Shown: positions 1-7,404 of the stretch, piece by piece
Position numbering within the stretch: position 1 is the first letter of the stretch
Layout: each line of letters opens with the position of its first letter
Assembly: GCA_022361535.1 (NCBI GenBank)
Contig: JAKSAU010000306.1
Location: forward strand, 1 to 9,529
Length of the DNA stretch: 9,529 nt
DNA from: Desulfobacterales bacterium
GTDB taxonomy: Bacteria > Desulfobacterota > Desulfobacteria > Desulfobacterales > Desulfobacteraceae
Direction of reading: 5' to 3'
Notes under the pieces: generated by a model
The model's input: the letters and a program-made list of their open reading frames with translations, nothing else
The model's database searches: none
Told to the model about the DNA's origin: nothing
Made by a program: the position numbers and the translations under genes

Positions 1-744
1 GACAGGGTGACCACTGACAATCTGAAGTCTTCAGATATTGCCCGTCAATTGGCCCTGGGAGTCAGAAAAATAGTCATCGACCCGGGTCATGGTGGGAAAG
101 ATCCTGGTGCCCCCGGCTATATCAAAGGGGTTTGGGAAAAAGATATTGTCCTTAAACTCGGGTTGAACTTGGCAGACAAGCTTCGCAAACGCCTGAATTG
201 CGAAGTCATGCTCACAAGGGAAACAGACAAAAAGTTGACCCTTGAAGAACGAACTGCCATCGCCAATACAGAACGGGCCGACCTGTTCATCTCCCTGCAC
301 TGTAATGCTGCCCGGAACAAACGCCTTTCAGGCATTGAGACATATATATTGAACCTGGCAACCGATGAACAGGCTATTGCCGTTGCCGCCAGGGAAAATG
401 CCACATCTGAAAAGAATATCTCAGATCTGGAATATATATTAAGCGATTTAATGAAACATGCAAAAATCGAAGAATCAACACGCCTGGCCAATGATGTTCA
501 CAAATCAATGGTCAAAGGTATGAAAAAGAAGTATTCAAAGGTCAATGATTTAGGGGTAAAGCAAGCTCCTTTTTATGTGCTTTTAGGTGCCCGTATGCCT
601 TCTATTTTAATTGAGGCTTCTTTTATCAGCAACAAGACAGAGTGCAAACGCCTGATGACCAAATCCTATCGTGATGATATCTGCAACACTATCACCGACG
701 GTATAGAAAAGTATATCAATGCCACAAACCCAAAACATTTATAA
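1..744 (+). CDS. N-acetylmuramoyl-L-alanine amidase (Amidase_3), C-terminal part, cut by left edge
   Basis: This is a zinc-dependent amidase that cleaves the bond between N-acetylmuramic acid and L-alanine in peptidoglycan; it acts in the periplasm, typically in daughter-cell separation or wall remodelling. Numbering from the GTG at 7, the Amidase_3 hallmarks are in order. VIDPGHGGKDPG has zinc ligand H28, WEKD has E44, SLHCNA has H98, and ILIEASFISN near the end has the catalytic E203. The reading frame stays open to base 1 and the GTG at 7 has no Shine-Dalgarno site, so the real start lies upstream. The missing part would normally hold a signal peptide and an AMIN or similar targeting domain. 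Residues between about 120 and 185 form the variable, Lys-rich insert seen in AmiC-like enzymes. The stop is 20 nt before the crotonase start, so it is probably co-transcribed with it. Family assignment is firm; which Ami paralogue it is cannot be told. Confidence 0.93.
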   Translation, partial: DRVTTDNLKSSDIARQLALGVRKIVIDPGHGGKDPGAPGYIKGVWEKDIVLKLGLNLADKLRKRLNCEVMLTRETDKKLTLEERTAIANTERADLFISLHCNAARNKRLSGIETYILNLATDEQAIAVAARENATSEKNISDLEYILSDLMKHAKIEESTRLANDVHKSMVKGMKKKYSKVNDLGVKQAPFYVLLGARMPSILIEASFISNKTECKRLMTKSYRDDICNTITDGIEKYINATNPKHL

Positions 745-764
745 TTCGAAGAAAGGAGTCGCCC

Positions 765-1553
765 ATGTCTTTTGAAAACATTATTCTTGAAATCGACAAC
801 AGCATTGCCACAATATTCTTTAATCGGCCCAAAGCGCTGAATGCACTGAATAATGCCCTGTTTGATGAGCTTGATACTGCACTTGACCAGATCATGGAAA
901 ACGATGATGTCCGGGTTCTTGTACTGACCGGTACCGGCGACAAAGCATTTGTGGCAGGGGCTGATATTTCCGAACTGGCGAAGATGACCCCTCTGCAGGC
1001 CAAATATTTTTCACGCAAAGGCCAAAAGGTTTTCTCTAAAATTGAATCCCTTCCCATTCCTGCCATTGCCGCAGTAAATGGGTTTGCACTGGGTGGCGGC
1101 AGTGAAGCAGCCCTGGCCTGTGATTTTATTTATGCATCTGAAAAAGCGGTTTTCGGCCTGCCGGAAATAAACTTAGGCCTGATCCCGGGCTTTGGCGGTA
1201 CCCAGCGCTTGGCAAGGCTTGTGGGTAATAACCGGGCCAAAGAAATGGTCTTTACAGGAAAAAATATTAGTGCTGATCAAGCCTTGGAATATGGTATGGT
1301 AAACCAGATATTTCCCCATGACAGTCTCATGGAAGAGACAATGAAAACTGCGAGACTTATGGCTTCCAAGGGATGCGTGGCATTAAGGGCCGCAAAAGAG
1401 GTAATCCAGGCAGGAACTGCCGCAGATCTTGAAACAGGCTGCATTATTGAAAATGATGCCTTTGGTATAACTATGACGAGTGAAGATGCAAAAGAAGGTA
1501 CATCTGCATTCATGGAAAAAAGAAAAGCTGCATTCAAAGGCAAGCTCAAATAA
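765..1553 (+). CDS. Enoyl-CoA hydratase / crotonase
   Basis: This 262-residue cytoplasmic protein has the usual length of a crotonase, which adds water reversibly across the 2,3 double bond of enoyl-CoA thioesters. The AGADISEL segment (64-71) and ALGGG (108-112) form the oxyanion hole. Both acid/base glutamates of hydratases are present: E114 in GGGSE and E134 in FGLPE, matching Glu144 and Glu164 of the rat mitochondrial enzyme. GFGGTQRL follows as usual. Having both glutamates argues for a true hydratase rather than an isomerase or a dehalogenase-type family member. AAAGGAG at 752-758 sets the ATG at 765. It sits between the amidase and a PaaK-family ligase with short gaps, which suggests a role in breakdown of a CoA-activated acid. 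The substrate (crotonyl-CoA, a longer chain or an aromatic-ring-derived enoyl-CoA) cannot be read from sequence. Confidence 0.93.
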   Translation: MSFENIILEIDNSIATIFFNRPKALNALNNALFDELDTALDQIMENDDVRVLVLTGTGDKAFVAGADISELAKMTPLQAKYFSRKGQKVFSKIESLPIPAIAAVNGFALGGGSEAALACDFIYASEKAVFGLPEINLGLIPGFGGTQRLARLVGNNRAKEMVFTGKNISADQALEYGMVNQIFPHDSLMEETMKTARLMASKGCVALRAAKEVIQAGTAADLETGCIIENDAFGITMTSEDAKEGTSAFMEKRKAAFKGKLK

Positions 1554-1570
1554 CCAGGGAGAAAAAAAGT

Positions 1571-2875
1571 ATGCCCATCTACGACATTGATTTTGAAACC
1601 ATGCCCAGGGAGGGCTTGGAAGCCATTCAGCTCCGTCGTCTTCAAACAACGATTGAACGAATATATGCGACCGTTCCATTTTACAAAGAAACTTATGATA
1701 AAGCAGGTGTTACTCCGGCAGACATCAAAAGCCTGGATGACTTAAGGCGCCTGCCATTTACCACCAAGCAGGACTTGCGCGACAACTACCCCTATGCCAT
1801 GTTTGCAGTTCCTATGGAGCAGGTGGTCAGAATCCATGCATCTTCGGGCACAACCGGTAAACCCACAGTAGTCGGATATACCAAACGGGATATCAGCACC
1901 TGGGCGGACCTGATGGCAAGGAGCATGTCAGCAGCCGGTGCCACCCATGGTGATATTATTCACAATGCCTGGGGTTACGGCCTGTTCACAGGCGGCCTTG
2001 GGGCCCATTACGGTGCAGAGCGCCTTGGGGCCTCGGTGATACCGGTATCCGGCGGTAATACCAAACGCCAGATCACCATTATGCAGGACTTTAAACCCAC
2101 TATTCTTTGCGGCACCCCCTCTTACATTCTTCACCTGGCCGAAGTGGCTGACGAAATGGGCGTGGATTTCAGGGACCTTCACTTTAAATCCGGTATTTTT
2201 GGGGCAGAACCCTGGACAGAAGAAATGCGGCAGGAACTGGAAGAAAAACTCGAACTGCGGGCAATTGATATTTACGGTCTGTCTGAAGTGATTGGTCCTG
2301 GCGTTTCCGTAGAATGCTATGAAGAACAGGCTGGTCTCCATGTATTTGAAGACCATTTTATTGTTGAAGTAGTTGACCCGGATACCCTCGAACCTCTTCC
2401 ATACGGCGAACCCGGCGAACTTGTATTTACTTCAATAACCAAAGAAGCGTTCCCTGTAATCCGTTACAGAACAAAAGATATTACCTCTTTGAACCCGGTT
2501 CCCTGTACCTGCGGCAGAACCCATATCCGGATGAACAAACCCACAGGCCGAACAGATGACATGCTGATTATCCGTGGCGTCAATGTATTTCCTTCCCAGA
2601 TCGAAAGCGTACTCATGGAAACCCGGGAAGTTGCGCCCCATTATCAGCTTGAGGTAGACCGTATAGACAACCTGGATACGTTGACTATTAAAGTGGAAAT
2701 TGATGAGACCTCCTTCAGTGATGATATCAAGGGACTCCAGGCCATGGAGGCCAAGATTTCCCATGACATCAAAGAACATTTGGGCGTCTCTGCCAAGGTG
2801 GCACTTGTGGAACCCAAGACCATTGCCAGAAGCCAAGGTAAGGCGGTAAGGGTAATAGACAACCGAAAATTATAA
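1571..2875 (+). CDS. paaK: Phenylacetate-CoA ligase (PaaK family, AMP-forming)
   Basis: This 434-residue enzyme of the ANL adenylate-forming superfamily activates phenylacetate or a related aryl acid to its CoA thioester, using ATP and releasing AMP and PPi. Motifs in order: the phosphate-binding loop SSGTTGKPT (91-99), the aromatic-rich [10 protein letters not shown] (133-142) lining the acid pocket, IYGLSE (235-240), and RTKD with the ribose-binding Asp near 303. A CTC pair lies at 312-314, the hinge [13 protein letters not shown] is at 326-338, and the catalytic Lys is K424 in SQGKAVRV. Length and order match PaaK, including the shortened N-terminal domain. GGGAG about 9 nt upstream supports the ATG at 1571. 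The crotonase ends 17 nt before it and an ACT-domain gene follows 19 nt after. PaaK-like ligases next to ACT proteins are common in anaerobes and archaea, often near indolepyruvate or 2-oxoacid:ferredoxin oxidoreductases, so aryl acids from amino acid fermentation are a plausible substrate. The exact substrate is inferred. Confidence 0.93.
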   Translation: MPIYDIDFETMPREGLEAIQLRRLQTTIERIYATVPFYKETYDKAGVTPADIKSLDDLRRLPFTTKQDLRDNYPYAMFAVPMEQVVRIHASSGTTGKPTVVGYTKRDISTWADLMARSMSAAGATHGDIIHNAWGYGLFTGGLGAHYGAERLGASVIPVSGGNTKRQITIMQDFKPTILCGTPSYILHLAEVADEMGVDFRDLHFKSGIFGAEPWTEEMRQELEEKLELRAIDIYGLSEVIGPGVSVECYEEQAGLHVFEDHFIVEVVDPDTLEPLPYGEPGELVFTSITKEAFPVIRYRTKDITSLNPVPCTCGRTHIRMNKPTGRTDDMLIIRGVNVFPSQIESVLMETREVAPHYQLEVDRIDNLDTLTIKVEIDETSFSDDIKGLQAMEAKISHDIKEHLGVSAKVALVEPKTIARSQGKAVRVIDNRKL

Positions 2876-2894
2876 GAGACTAAAGGAGAATAAT

Positions 2895-3326
2895 ATGATG
2901 GCTGAACAGATATCCATATTTATCGAAAATAAGGAAGGCCGTCTTGCTGAAGTGACGGCGATTTTAAGGGATGCTCAAGTCAACATCCGCGCCCTTTCTC
3001 TTGCAGATACAACAGATTTTGGTGTACTGCGCCTTATTGTAAATGATAATGACAAAGCCACAGCTGCCTTGAAGAATCAAGGATTCACCGTGGGTAAAAC
3101 CCAGGTGCTGGCAGTAGAAGTCAGCGATGAGCCTGGTGGTCTGAACCGCGTCCTCGATCCTTTGAGCGAACAGGATGTGAACGTGGAATATATGTATGCC
3201 TTTGCGAATCCCCAATGTCAGAACGCCATTATGATTTTCCGTTTTGACGATATTGAAAAGGCAAAACAAATCCTGAGTGAAAATGATATCAAAGTAATTG
3301 ACGGTGAAGATATCTGTAACCTGTAA
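2895..3326 (+). CDS. Tandem ACT-domain protein
   Basis: This 143-residue protein consists of two ACT folds and no catalytic domain. The first (about 4-67) starts with QISIFIENKEGRLAEV, and the second (about 70-142) starts with VLAVEVSDEPGGLNRV. Each shows the beta-strand, short acidic/Gly turn (NKEGRL, DEPGGL) and helix where ACT domains bind amino acids at dimer interfaces. It resembles the stand-alone ACT proteins found beside PaaK-family ligases, annotated as amino-acid-binding ACT proteins. A reasonable inference is that it senses an aromatic or branched-chain amino acid and modulates the neighbouring ligase, but the ligand is not known. AAAGGAG at 2882-2888 can serve either the ATG at 2895 or the one at 2898, so the first Met is uncertain by one residue. 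It is the last gene of the operon; a strong terminator follows 45 nt after the stop. Confidence 0.9.
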   Translation: MMAEQISIFIENKEGRLAEVTAILRDAQVNIRALSLADTTDFGVLRLIVNDNDKATAALKNQGFTVGKTQVLAVEVSDEPGGLNRVLDPLSEQDVNVEYMYAFANPQCQNAIMIFRFDDIEKAKQILSENDIKVIDGEDICNL

Positions 3327-3371
3327 GGGCTAAAGCCCATCAGACGACAGACTATTTATCAGTCATAATAT

Positions 3372-3414
3372 AAAAAGGCCTGTTCCGGTTATAAGAATCA
3401 GAACAGGCCTTTTT
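3372..3414. terminator. Bidirectional intrinsic terminator between convergent operons
   Basis: A 14-bp perfect stem pairs AAAAAGGCCTGTTC (3372-3385) with GAACAGGCCTTTTT (3401-3414) around a 15-nt loop. A T run follows on the + strand, and an A run on the left gives a U tract for - strand transcripts. It lies between the ACT gene (stop 3326, +) and the histidine kinase (stop 3433, -), so it can end both transcripts. Confidence 0.92.
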
Positions 3415-3432
3415 TAAAAATCGTATGTTTGA

Positions 3433-5466
3433 TCAGCTTGAATGGGGCAGATGAACTTTAAAGCAGGTACCATCGCCAGGCACAGAATCTACCTCAATCT
3501 GCCCTTTATGATTTTCAGTGACAATAAAATAAGATACAGCCAGCCCTAAGCCAGTTCCTTCACCAACCCCTTTTGTGGTAAAAAACGGCTCGAAAATTCG
3601 CTTTGAGACCTCATGTGCCATTCCCGGACCATTATCCCTGATCTCCACACAAACCTGGTCTTTATCCATATAGGTCCGCATCATAAACTCAGGATTGTTG
3701 TCTTTGGCTTTACCGAACATGGCCTGCGCACCATTGGAAAGTATGTTAAAAAAGACCTGCTGGATTTCACTGGCTTTGCAACTGACCTTGGGAAGGTCCG
3801 GATCATAATCCCTATGAATGGTGATCTGTTTGAAATCAAATTTCTTTTTCAAATTGTAATCGCTGGCAGCAAGTTCAAGAGTTTGATCCAAAAGAAGAGA
3901 CACATCCTCCGGAATAAATCCGGAAGAGCTTTTCCTTGAAAAAGAAAGCATATTAGATACAATAGCCGCTGCTCGTTTTCCGGCATCCATAACCGAATCC
4001 AGCATCTTATGAATATCACGCTGATCCATATAAGCGTTCATGGCATTGAAATCAATGTCCAGTTTATCAGCGGTCTTCAGGTTTGCCGGAATGGGTTTCT
4101 GGATCCGATTCCTTATAACCTGGGCATTCTGCAAAATTCCAGCGAGGGGATTGTTGATTTCGTGAGCCATGCCTGCGGCCAGGCCGCCCAATGATACCAT
4201 TTTTTCGGACTGGACGATCATTTCTTCAAGTCGTGTTTTTTCATCCTGCTGTTTTTTAAGGCTCAAAGCCTCTACCAGGGCGACAACCATCATCTTCGCC
4301 GCATCCCTGTCTTCTGATGTAAACCCGCTGCTCTTTCCCGCAAAAGCGACCATACCAAGCACATCAGACCCAAGTATAAGTGGAATACCCATAAATGAGT
4401 CTATTGGAACATGATCGTCAGGAAGAAATGAGAAATCAGGATGAGAGGCAGGGTCATTGGTTACGACAGCTTCTTTTTCCACAATTACCCGGGAACTAAT
4501 CCCTCTAATGGCTTTGCCAAAACCATCAATGTTCGTTTCTCTGGAATGTTGTGGGCAATCTTCACGCGTAGCATCAGATAGGGCAAGGATTTCCATGTGA
4601 TCTTTTTGGTCGGTTAGTTCTGCCACGAAACAATACTTACTAGGGACAACAGCTTGAGCGATCGGAATAAACAATTCTGCGATTTCTTTGTAGGATTCTG
4701 CGAGCATAGAGCGCTGGAAAAAGGTATTAACCGAAGAAATAACCATACTTTGATGGAGAATTTTCTTTTCTTTGAGAATTTTCTGACGAATTTCTCCTTC
4801 CAGGTTTTTATTGGTATGGGCAAGATCCTCTATCTTATCTTTAATGGCATCCCGCATGATGGCAAAATTCCTTGACAGGATTCCAACTTCTCCGACACCG
4901 TTTTCTTCAATTTCTTTTTCCAGATTACCCGAGGCGATCTCAGAAGCTACTTCAGCCAAATTCGTGACCGGTTTCATCAGGGTGTTGATTAAAAAGACCA
5001 GTACAATAGTCATCACAAGAATCACTGAAAAGGTAAACCAGAGCATTTTTGTTCTAAAACCAGCCAGTTTCTTCTCAATAAGGCTGGTGGAATACACGAC
5101 AGCTATTTTGCCCAGTTTCAGTCCATTGTAATAAATATAAAAGTTTTTGTGGATATCCATACCACCGGGTTCAAACTCCCGCTGTAAATGAATATTGATG
5201 TCAATATCTGATTCGAGTATGGCAATACTCTTCATGTTTTCGTCGTCGAAAAAGGTTTCCATGTTGACCTTAAGGGTTTCCAGGTCAACATTGTAGAGGG
5301 GGCGGGTATTGACAAGACGCATTACATAGGCAGCTTTATCAATTTTCGTTCGCAAGCTGGTAAGTTCTAACTTCCGTACCTGCGCGGTAATATAGAAACA
5401 CAAAAACAGGCTGATGATACTGCATGCGACAACGACAACCGTGATAATTCGAGATCTCAGGCCCAT
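3433..5466 (-). CDS. Membrane sensor histidine kinase (periplasmic sensor-HAMP-GAF-HisKA-HATPase_c)
   Basis: This is a 677-residue hybrid-free histidine kinase. Membrane helices at about 7-27 and 141-160 flank a roughly 113-residue periplasmic region resembling a single Cache-type sensor. HAMP covers about 161-215, starting near the Pro in NTLMKPVTNL, followed by a charged coiled coil to about 240. A GAF-like domain spans about 250-402 and includes FMGIPLILGSDVLGMVAF. The phospho-acceptor is H435 in GMAHEINNPLAG. The ATPase domain has the N box around FFNILSNGAQAM (572-583), G1 DNGPGM (611-616), the F box FEPFFTTK (625-632) and G2 GEGTGLGLA (635-643). All catalytic boxes are intact, so it should be active. 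The stretch from H435 to the second HisKA helix (NMLSFSR, ending at 511) is longer than usual because of an insert at about 458-482. GGGAAG at 5473-5478 sets the ATG. It follows parA by 63 nt; no response regulator is in view, so its partner is unknown. Confidence 0.93.
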   Translation of the reverse strand: MGLRSRIITVVVVACSIISLFLCFYITAQVRKLELTSLRTKIDKAAYVMRLVNTRPLYNVDLETLKVNMETFFDDENMKSIAILESDIDINIHLQREFEPGGMDIHKNFYIYYNGLKLGKIAVVYSTSLIEKKLAGFRTKMLWFTFSVILVMTIVLVFLINTLMKPVTNLAEVASEIASGNLEKEIEENGVGEVGILSRNFAIMRDAIKDKIEDLAHTNKNLEGEIRQKILKEKKILHQSMVISSVNTFFQRSMLAESYKEIAELFIPIAQAVVPSKYCFVAELTDQKDHMEILALSDATREDCPQHSRETNIDGFGKAIRGISSRVIVEKEAVVTNDPASHPDFSFLPDDHVPIDSFMGIPLILGSDVLGMVAFAGKSSGFTSEDRDAAKMMVVALVEALSLKKQQDEKTRLEEMIVQSEKMVSLGGLAAGMAHEINNPLAGILQNAQVIRNRIQKPIPANLKTADKLDIDFNAMNAYMDQRDIHKMLDSVMDAGKRAAAIVSNMLSFSRKSSSGFIPEDVSLLLDQTLELAASDYNLKKKFDFKQITIHRDYDPDLPKVSCKASEIQQVFFNILSNGAQAMFGKAKDNNPEFMMRTYMDKDQVCVEIRDNGPGMAHEVSKRIFEPFFTTKGVGEGTGLGLAVSYFIVTENHKGQIEVDSVPGDGTCFKVHLPHSS

Positions 5467-5529
5467 ATTTTTCTTCCCGTGAAATGCGGTGACAGATATT
5501 AGGGTATCATAATCTCACAGTTTTTAAAT

Positions 5530-6480
5530 TTAGACAAGGGAAGACTGGTCTTCAGTAACCTTCTTTACCAACGCCCTGTAATCCTCCGATGCGTTTGAAC
5601 CTGGCGCAAACTCAAAAATAGTTTTCCCGAATGAAGGTGCTTCTGCCAGGCTTTCATTATAGCGAATCGGAGTACATAAATGCTGCGGGTATAGTTTTTG
5701 GAGTTGGTCGTAAAGATTCTGGGGACCTTTTATCCGCATGTCCAGGAAAGTGGGCACAATATACTTGAGTTGGATCTCATTACGGTATTTTTGAATCGCA
5801 CCCAAACTTTTTATAAACTCGGAAAGCCCATGCAAAGGCATCACTTCCAAAGCAACAGGAACAAGGACTTCTCGTGCGTAAAACAAGACATTAACAATGA
5901 GCTGGTCCCAGCCCGGGGATGTATCTATCAAGATATAATCAAACTGCCGGTCTAAAGGCTTCAATGCCTCTGAAAGAGTATATTCAGCACCAAAACTCTT
6001 CCGGTCAATGATCCGCTTCACCCCTGCTAGAGATTTGCCACCGGATAATATCCACAAATTTTTACGCGCTTCCACAAGGCAGTCTTCTGCAGGCAGTTCC
6101 TTAGTCAAAAGCTCAGTTAGGCCTGCCGTAGGTCGTTTGCCCAAAATATAGGACGACTGTCCCTGTGTATCTGTATCTACTAAAAGCACTTTATTTCCGG
6201 CGAGAGCCAACCCTGCGCCTAAATTCACGCTTGTCGTGGTTTTACCGACACCGCCTTTACTCAATGTGATACAAATTTTTCTGGCAGGTGGACGATCATC
6301 CGTTGTGGATTGAGGTTCTTCTTCTCTGCCCGGTAACAGGGTATCCATGGCAACTGGAAATTTGAATTTACAGGACCGACATGTAGCCAAAAGATTCTTC
6401 TTGCCGGTTTCAGCTAAGGACTTAATGTTTTCAGGATTTACTTTATGCTTTCTGGCACACTTCGGGCAAGTGATAATCAC
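5530..6480 (-). CDS. ParA/MinD-type ATPase with N-terminal MJ0042-like zinc ribbon
   Basis: This 316-residue protein fuses a small zinc ribbon to a ParA-type Walker ATPase. Residues 5-37 hold CPKC (C5, C8) and CRSC (C34, C37) in the spacing of MJ0042-type ribbons. After an acidic, Pro-containing linker (about 48-66) come the deviant Walker A SKGGVGKTT (signature Lys K75, K80), the switch-like VDTDTQGQ (101-108) and Walker B ILIDTSPG (183-190). ParA proteins dimerise on ATP and bind nucleoid DNA or membranes to position DNA, chemoreceptor arrays, pili or flagella. No ParB is nearby, which argues against plain chromosome partition. Translation starts at a GTG that overlaps the stop of the preceding gene (GTGA), with AGGAGG at 6488-6493, so the two are coupled. 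It sits between the 104-residue gene and the histidine kinase. ATPase assignment is firm; cargo unknown. Confidence 0.92.
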   Translation of the reverse strand: MIITCPKCARKHKVNPENIKSLAETGKKNLLATCRSCKFKFPVAMDTLLPGREEEPQSTTDDRPPARKICITLSKGGVGKTTTSVNLGAGLALAGNKVLLVDTDTQGQSSYILGKRPTAGLTELLTKELPAEDCLVEARKNLWILSGGKSLAGVKRIIDRKSFGAEYTLSEALKPLDRQFDYILIDTSPGWDQLIVNVLFYAREVLVPVALEVMPLHGLSEFIKSLGAIQKYRNEIQLKYIVPTFLDMRIKGPQNLYDQLQKLYPQHLCTPIRYNESLAEAPSFGKTIFEFAPGSNASEDYRALVKKVTEDQSSLV

Positions 6481-6791
6481 TGATCCCCCTCCTTTTCTAA
6501 CTCAGCCATAATGGCATCAACCGCAATACTTGCCAGCTTCCGCATGGAGACATGGGTTGCTTCTTCCGAACCGACTTTTATTCTAATCTTGGCCCTACCT
6601 TCCCAGATTTCTACCGAGACATTTCCTTTGGATGCACTCCAAGAAGTGGGAGTTGACTTCACGGGTTTTTCGGATTTGGATTCCGACACACCGCTTCTGT
6701 ATATCAGACAGTCCAATTCTCGGGTTGAGCCTTCGAATTCTTTATCGTCTGCGTCAAGGATACTCTCCATGACATCTTTTTTCTTAGCCAT
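6477..6791 (-). CDS. Hypothetical 104-residue protein, coupled to parA
   Basis: I do not recognise this family. From the ATG at 6791 the protein starts with a Lys-rich tip (MAKKKDVMESILDA), followed by an acidic stretch to about 26. A Ser/Lys/Pro-rich, probably disordered linker covers about 33-56, then come two likely beta strands around VSVEIWEGRAKIRIKV (58-73) and a C-terminal amphipathic helix (about 80-101). There is no signal peptide or membrane segment. The frame is open further upstream, to 6890, but that would lie wholly inside the PilZ gene. The ATG at 6791 overlaps the PilZ stop by 8 nt, the usual coupled arrangement, so I prefer it. Its stop overlaps the parA GTG by 4 nt. A short protein with a basic N-terminus coupled to a ParA ATPase recalls ParA-stimulating partners, whose basic N-terminal residues trigger ATP hydrolysis. 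That role is inference. Confidence 0.78.
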   Translation of the reverse strand: MAKKKDVMESILDADDKEFEGSTRELDCLIYRSGVSESKSEKPVKSTPTSWSASKGNVSVEIWEGRAKIRIKVGSEEATHVSMRKLASIAVDAIMAELEKEGDQ

Positions 6792-7218
6792 CCCTATCGC
6801 CACCGTCTTTTTGCGCCTGGTCTTCAGGCAAATTTTTGTCTTCAAGTGCACGTGCTTTGAATTGCCCGAGGGACTCTTCAAGACGTTCACGGTCTTTGGA
6901 TTTCATATCCAACCATTCTATTCCGAATTGAAGATCTCCGGAATCATGAACAGAGCAATGAATGACCTTACCGCGCAAATGAGTCATGTGAAGGGAGCCG
7001 ACCTTAAGTTCTGCATCCTCAATAATCTGGCCAGATTCAAACTCAAGACAGGAATTAGAGTGAATAGCAATACCGATTGCCGAGATATTGGTTACGGAAT
7101 AAGTTCTCCGGTAGAGAATAGCTTGGATATCATCCTTTTCTGAAGCTGGAACTCGATACGCATGCCGGATTGAATTCGCTCCGGGCATGGGCTGAAATTC
7201 TATGGAGTTTTCCGTCAT
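6784..7218 (-). CDS. PilZ domain c-di-GMP-binding protein
   Basis: This 144-residue single-domain protein carries the canonical cyclic-di-GMP signature: RHAYR (R18 to R22, an RxxxR motif) and NISAIG (N44 to G49, the [DN]xSxxG motif). The beta-barrel core runs to about residue 105 and ends in QFGIEWLDM. A charged helical tail rich in Glu, Lys and Asp follows from about 105 to the end. It has no membrane segment or output domain, so it probably acts by binding a partner. The ATG at 7218 is chosen because AGGAGG (7225-7230) sits 6 nt upstream; the longer frame to 7311 lacks such a site. It is the first gene of the operon and overlaps the next one by 8 nt. An intact motif suggests real c-di-GMP binding. 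That it regulates the downstream ParA or kinase is inference. Confidence 0.88.
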   Translation of the reverse strand: MTENSIEFQPMPGANSIRHAYRVPASEKDDIQAILYRRTYSVTNISAIGIAIHSNSCLEFESGQIIEDAELKVGSLHMTHLRGKVIHCSVHDSGDLQFGIEWLDMKSKDRERLEESLGQFKARALEDKNLPEDQAQKDGGDRDG

Positions 7219-7224
7219 TAATCT

Positions 7225-7230
7225 CCTCCT
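7225..7230 (-). promoter_or_regulatory. Shine-Dalgarno site setting the PilZ start
   Basis: The - strand reads AGGAGG here, 6 nt before the ATG at 7218. It is a near-perfect anti-16S match and fixes the start 31 codons inside the longest open frame, which extends to 7311. Confidence 0.85.
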
Positions 7231-7282
7231 GCCAGTAATATTAATTGAGACATTTTTATGGAAATTATTACATAGCAGCCAA

Positions 7283-7311
7283 AACATACCAGTTCCCCCG
7301 GTTCCATGCAA
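7283..7311 (-). promoter_or_regulatory. Possible sigma70 promoter of the PilZ-ParA-kinase operon
   Basis: On the - strand, TTGCAT (7306-7311) and TATGTT (7283-7288) are separated by 17 nt, giving a start point near 7275 and a leader of about 57 nt before the PilZ ATG. Each hexamer matches the consensus only partly. It lies just after the atpE terminator, where this operon needs its own promoter. No sigma54 signature is seen. Confidence 0.35.
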
Positions 7312-7334
7312 GAGAAAACGCTGTAACCAGAGGA

Positions 7335-7370
7335 AAAAAGGGGCATCCCAAATATGAGATGCCCCTTTTT
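7335..7370 (-). terminator. Intrinsic terminator of the atpZ-I-B-E operon
   Basis: A 13-bp perfect stem pairs AAAAAGGGGCATC (7335-7347) with GATGCCCCTTTTT (7358-7370) around a 10-nt loop. Read on the - strand it ends in a U run. It lies 34 nt past the atpE stop, and separates the atp genes from the PilZ operon, which is on the same strand. Confidence 0.92.
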
Positions 7371-7404
7371 AAAAACAACTTTCTAATGAAAGTGGTGTGG
7401 CGTA

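Noticed and set aside
3327..3338. Short palindrome GGGCTAAAGCCC just after the ACT gene stop.
   Set aside because: Only a 4-bp stem with a tetraloop and no U tract; the true terminator is 34 nt further on.
5530..6480. Plasmid or chromosome partition locus (parAB).
   Set aside because: No ParB gene and no repeated parS-like sites were seen; the neighbours are signalling genes.
6792..6890. N-terminal extension of the 104-residue protein to 6890.
   Set aside because: The extra 33 residues lie entirely inside the PilZ gene and have no ribosome site; the 8-nt overlap start at 6791 is the usual coupled layout.
6511..7143. 210-codon open frame on the + strand.
   Set aside because: It lies antisense across the 104-residue gene and the PilZ gene, both supported by motifs, coupling and ribosome sites. 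No family features are visible.
7219..7311. N-terminal extension of the PilZ protein to 7311.
   Set aside because: It would bypass the excellent AGGAGG site before 7218 and run through the region where the operon promoter is expected.
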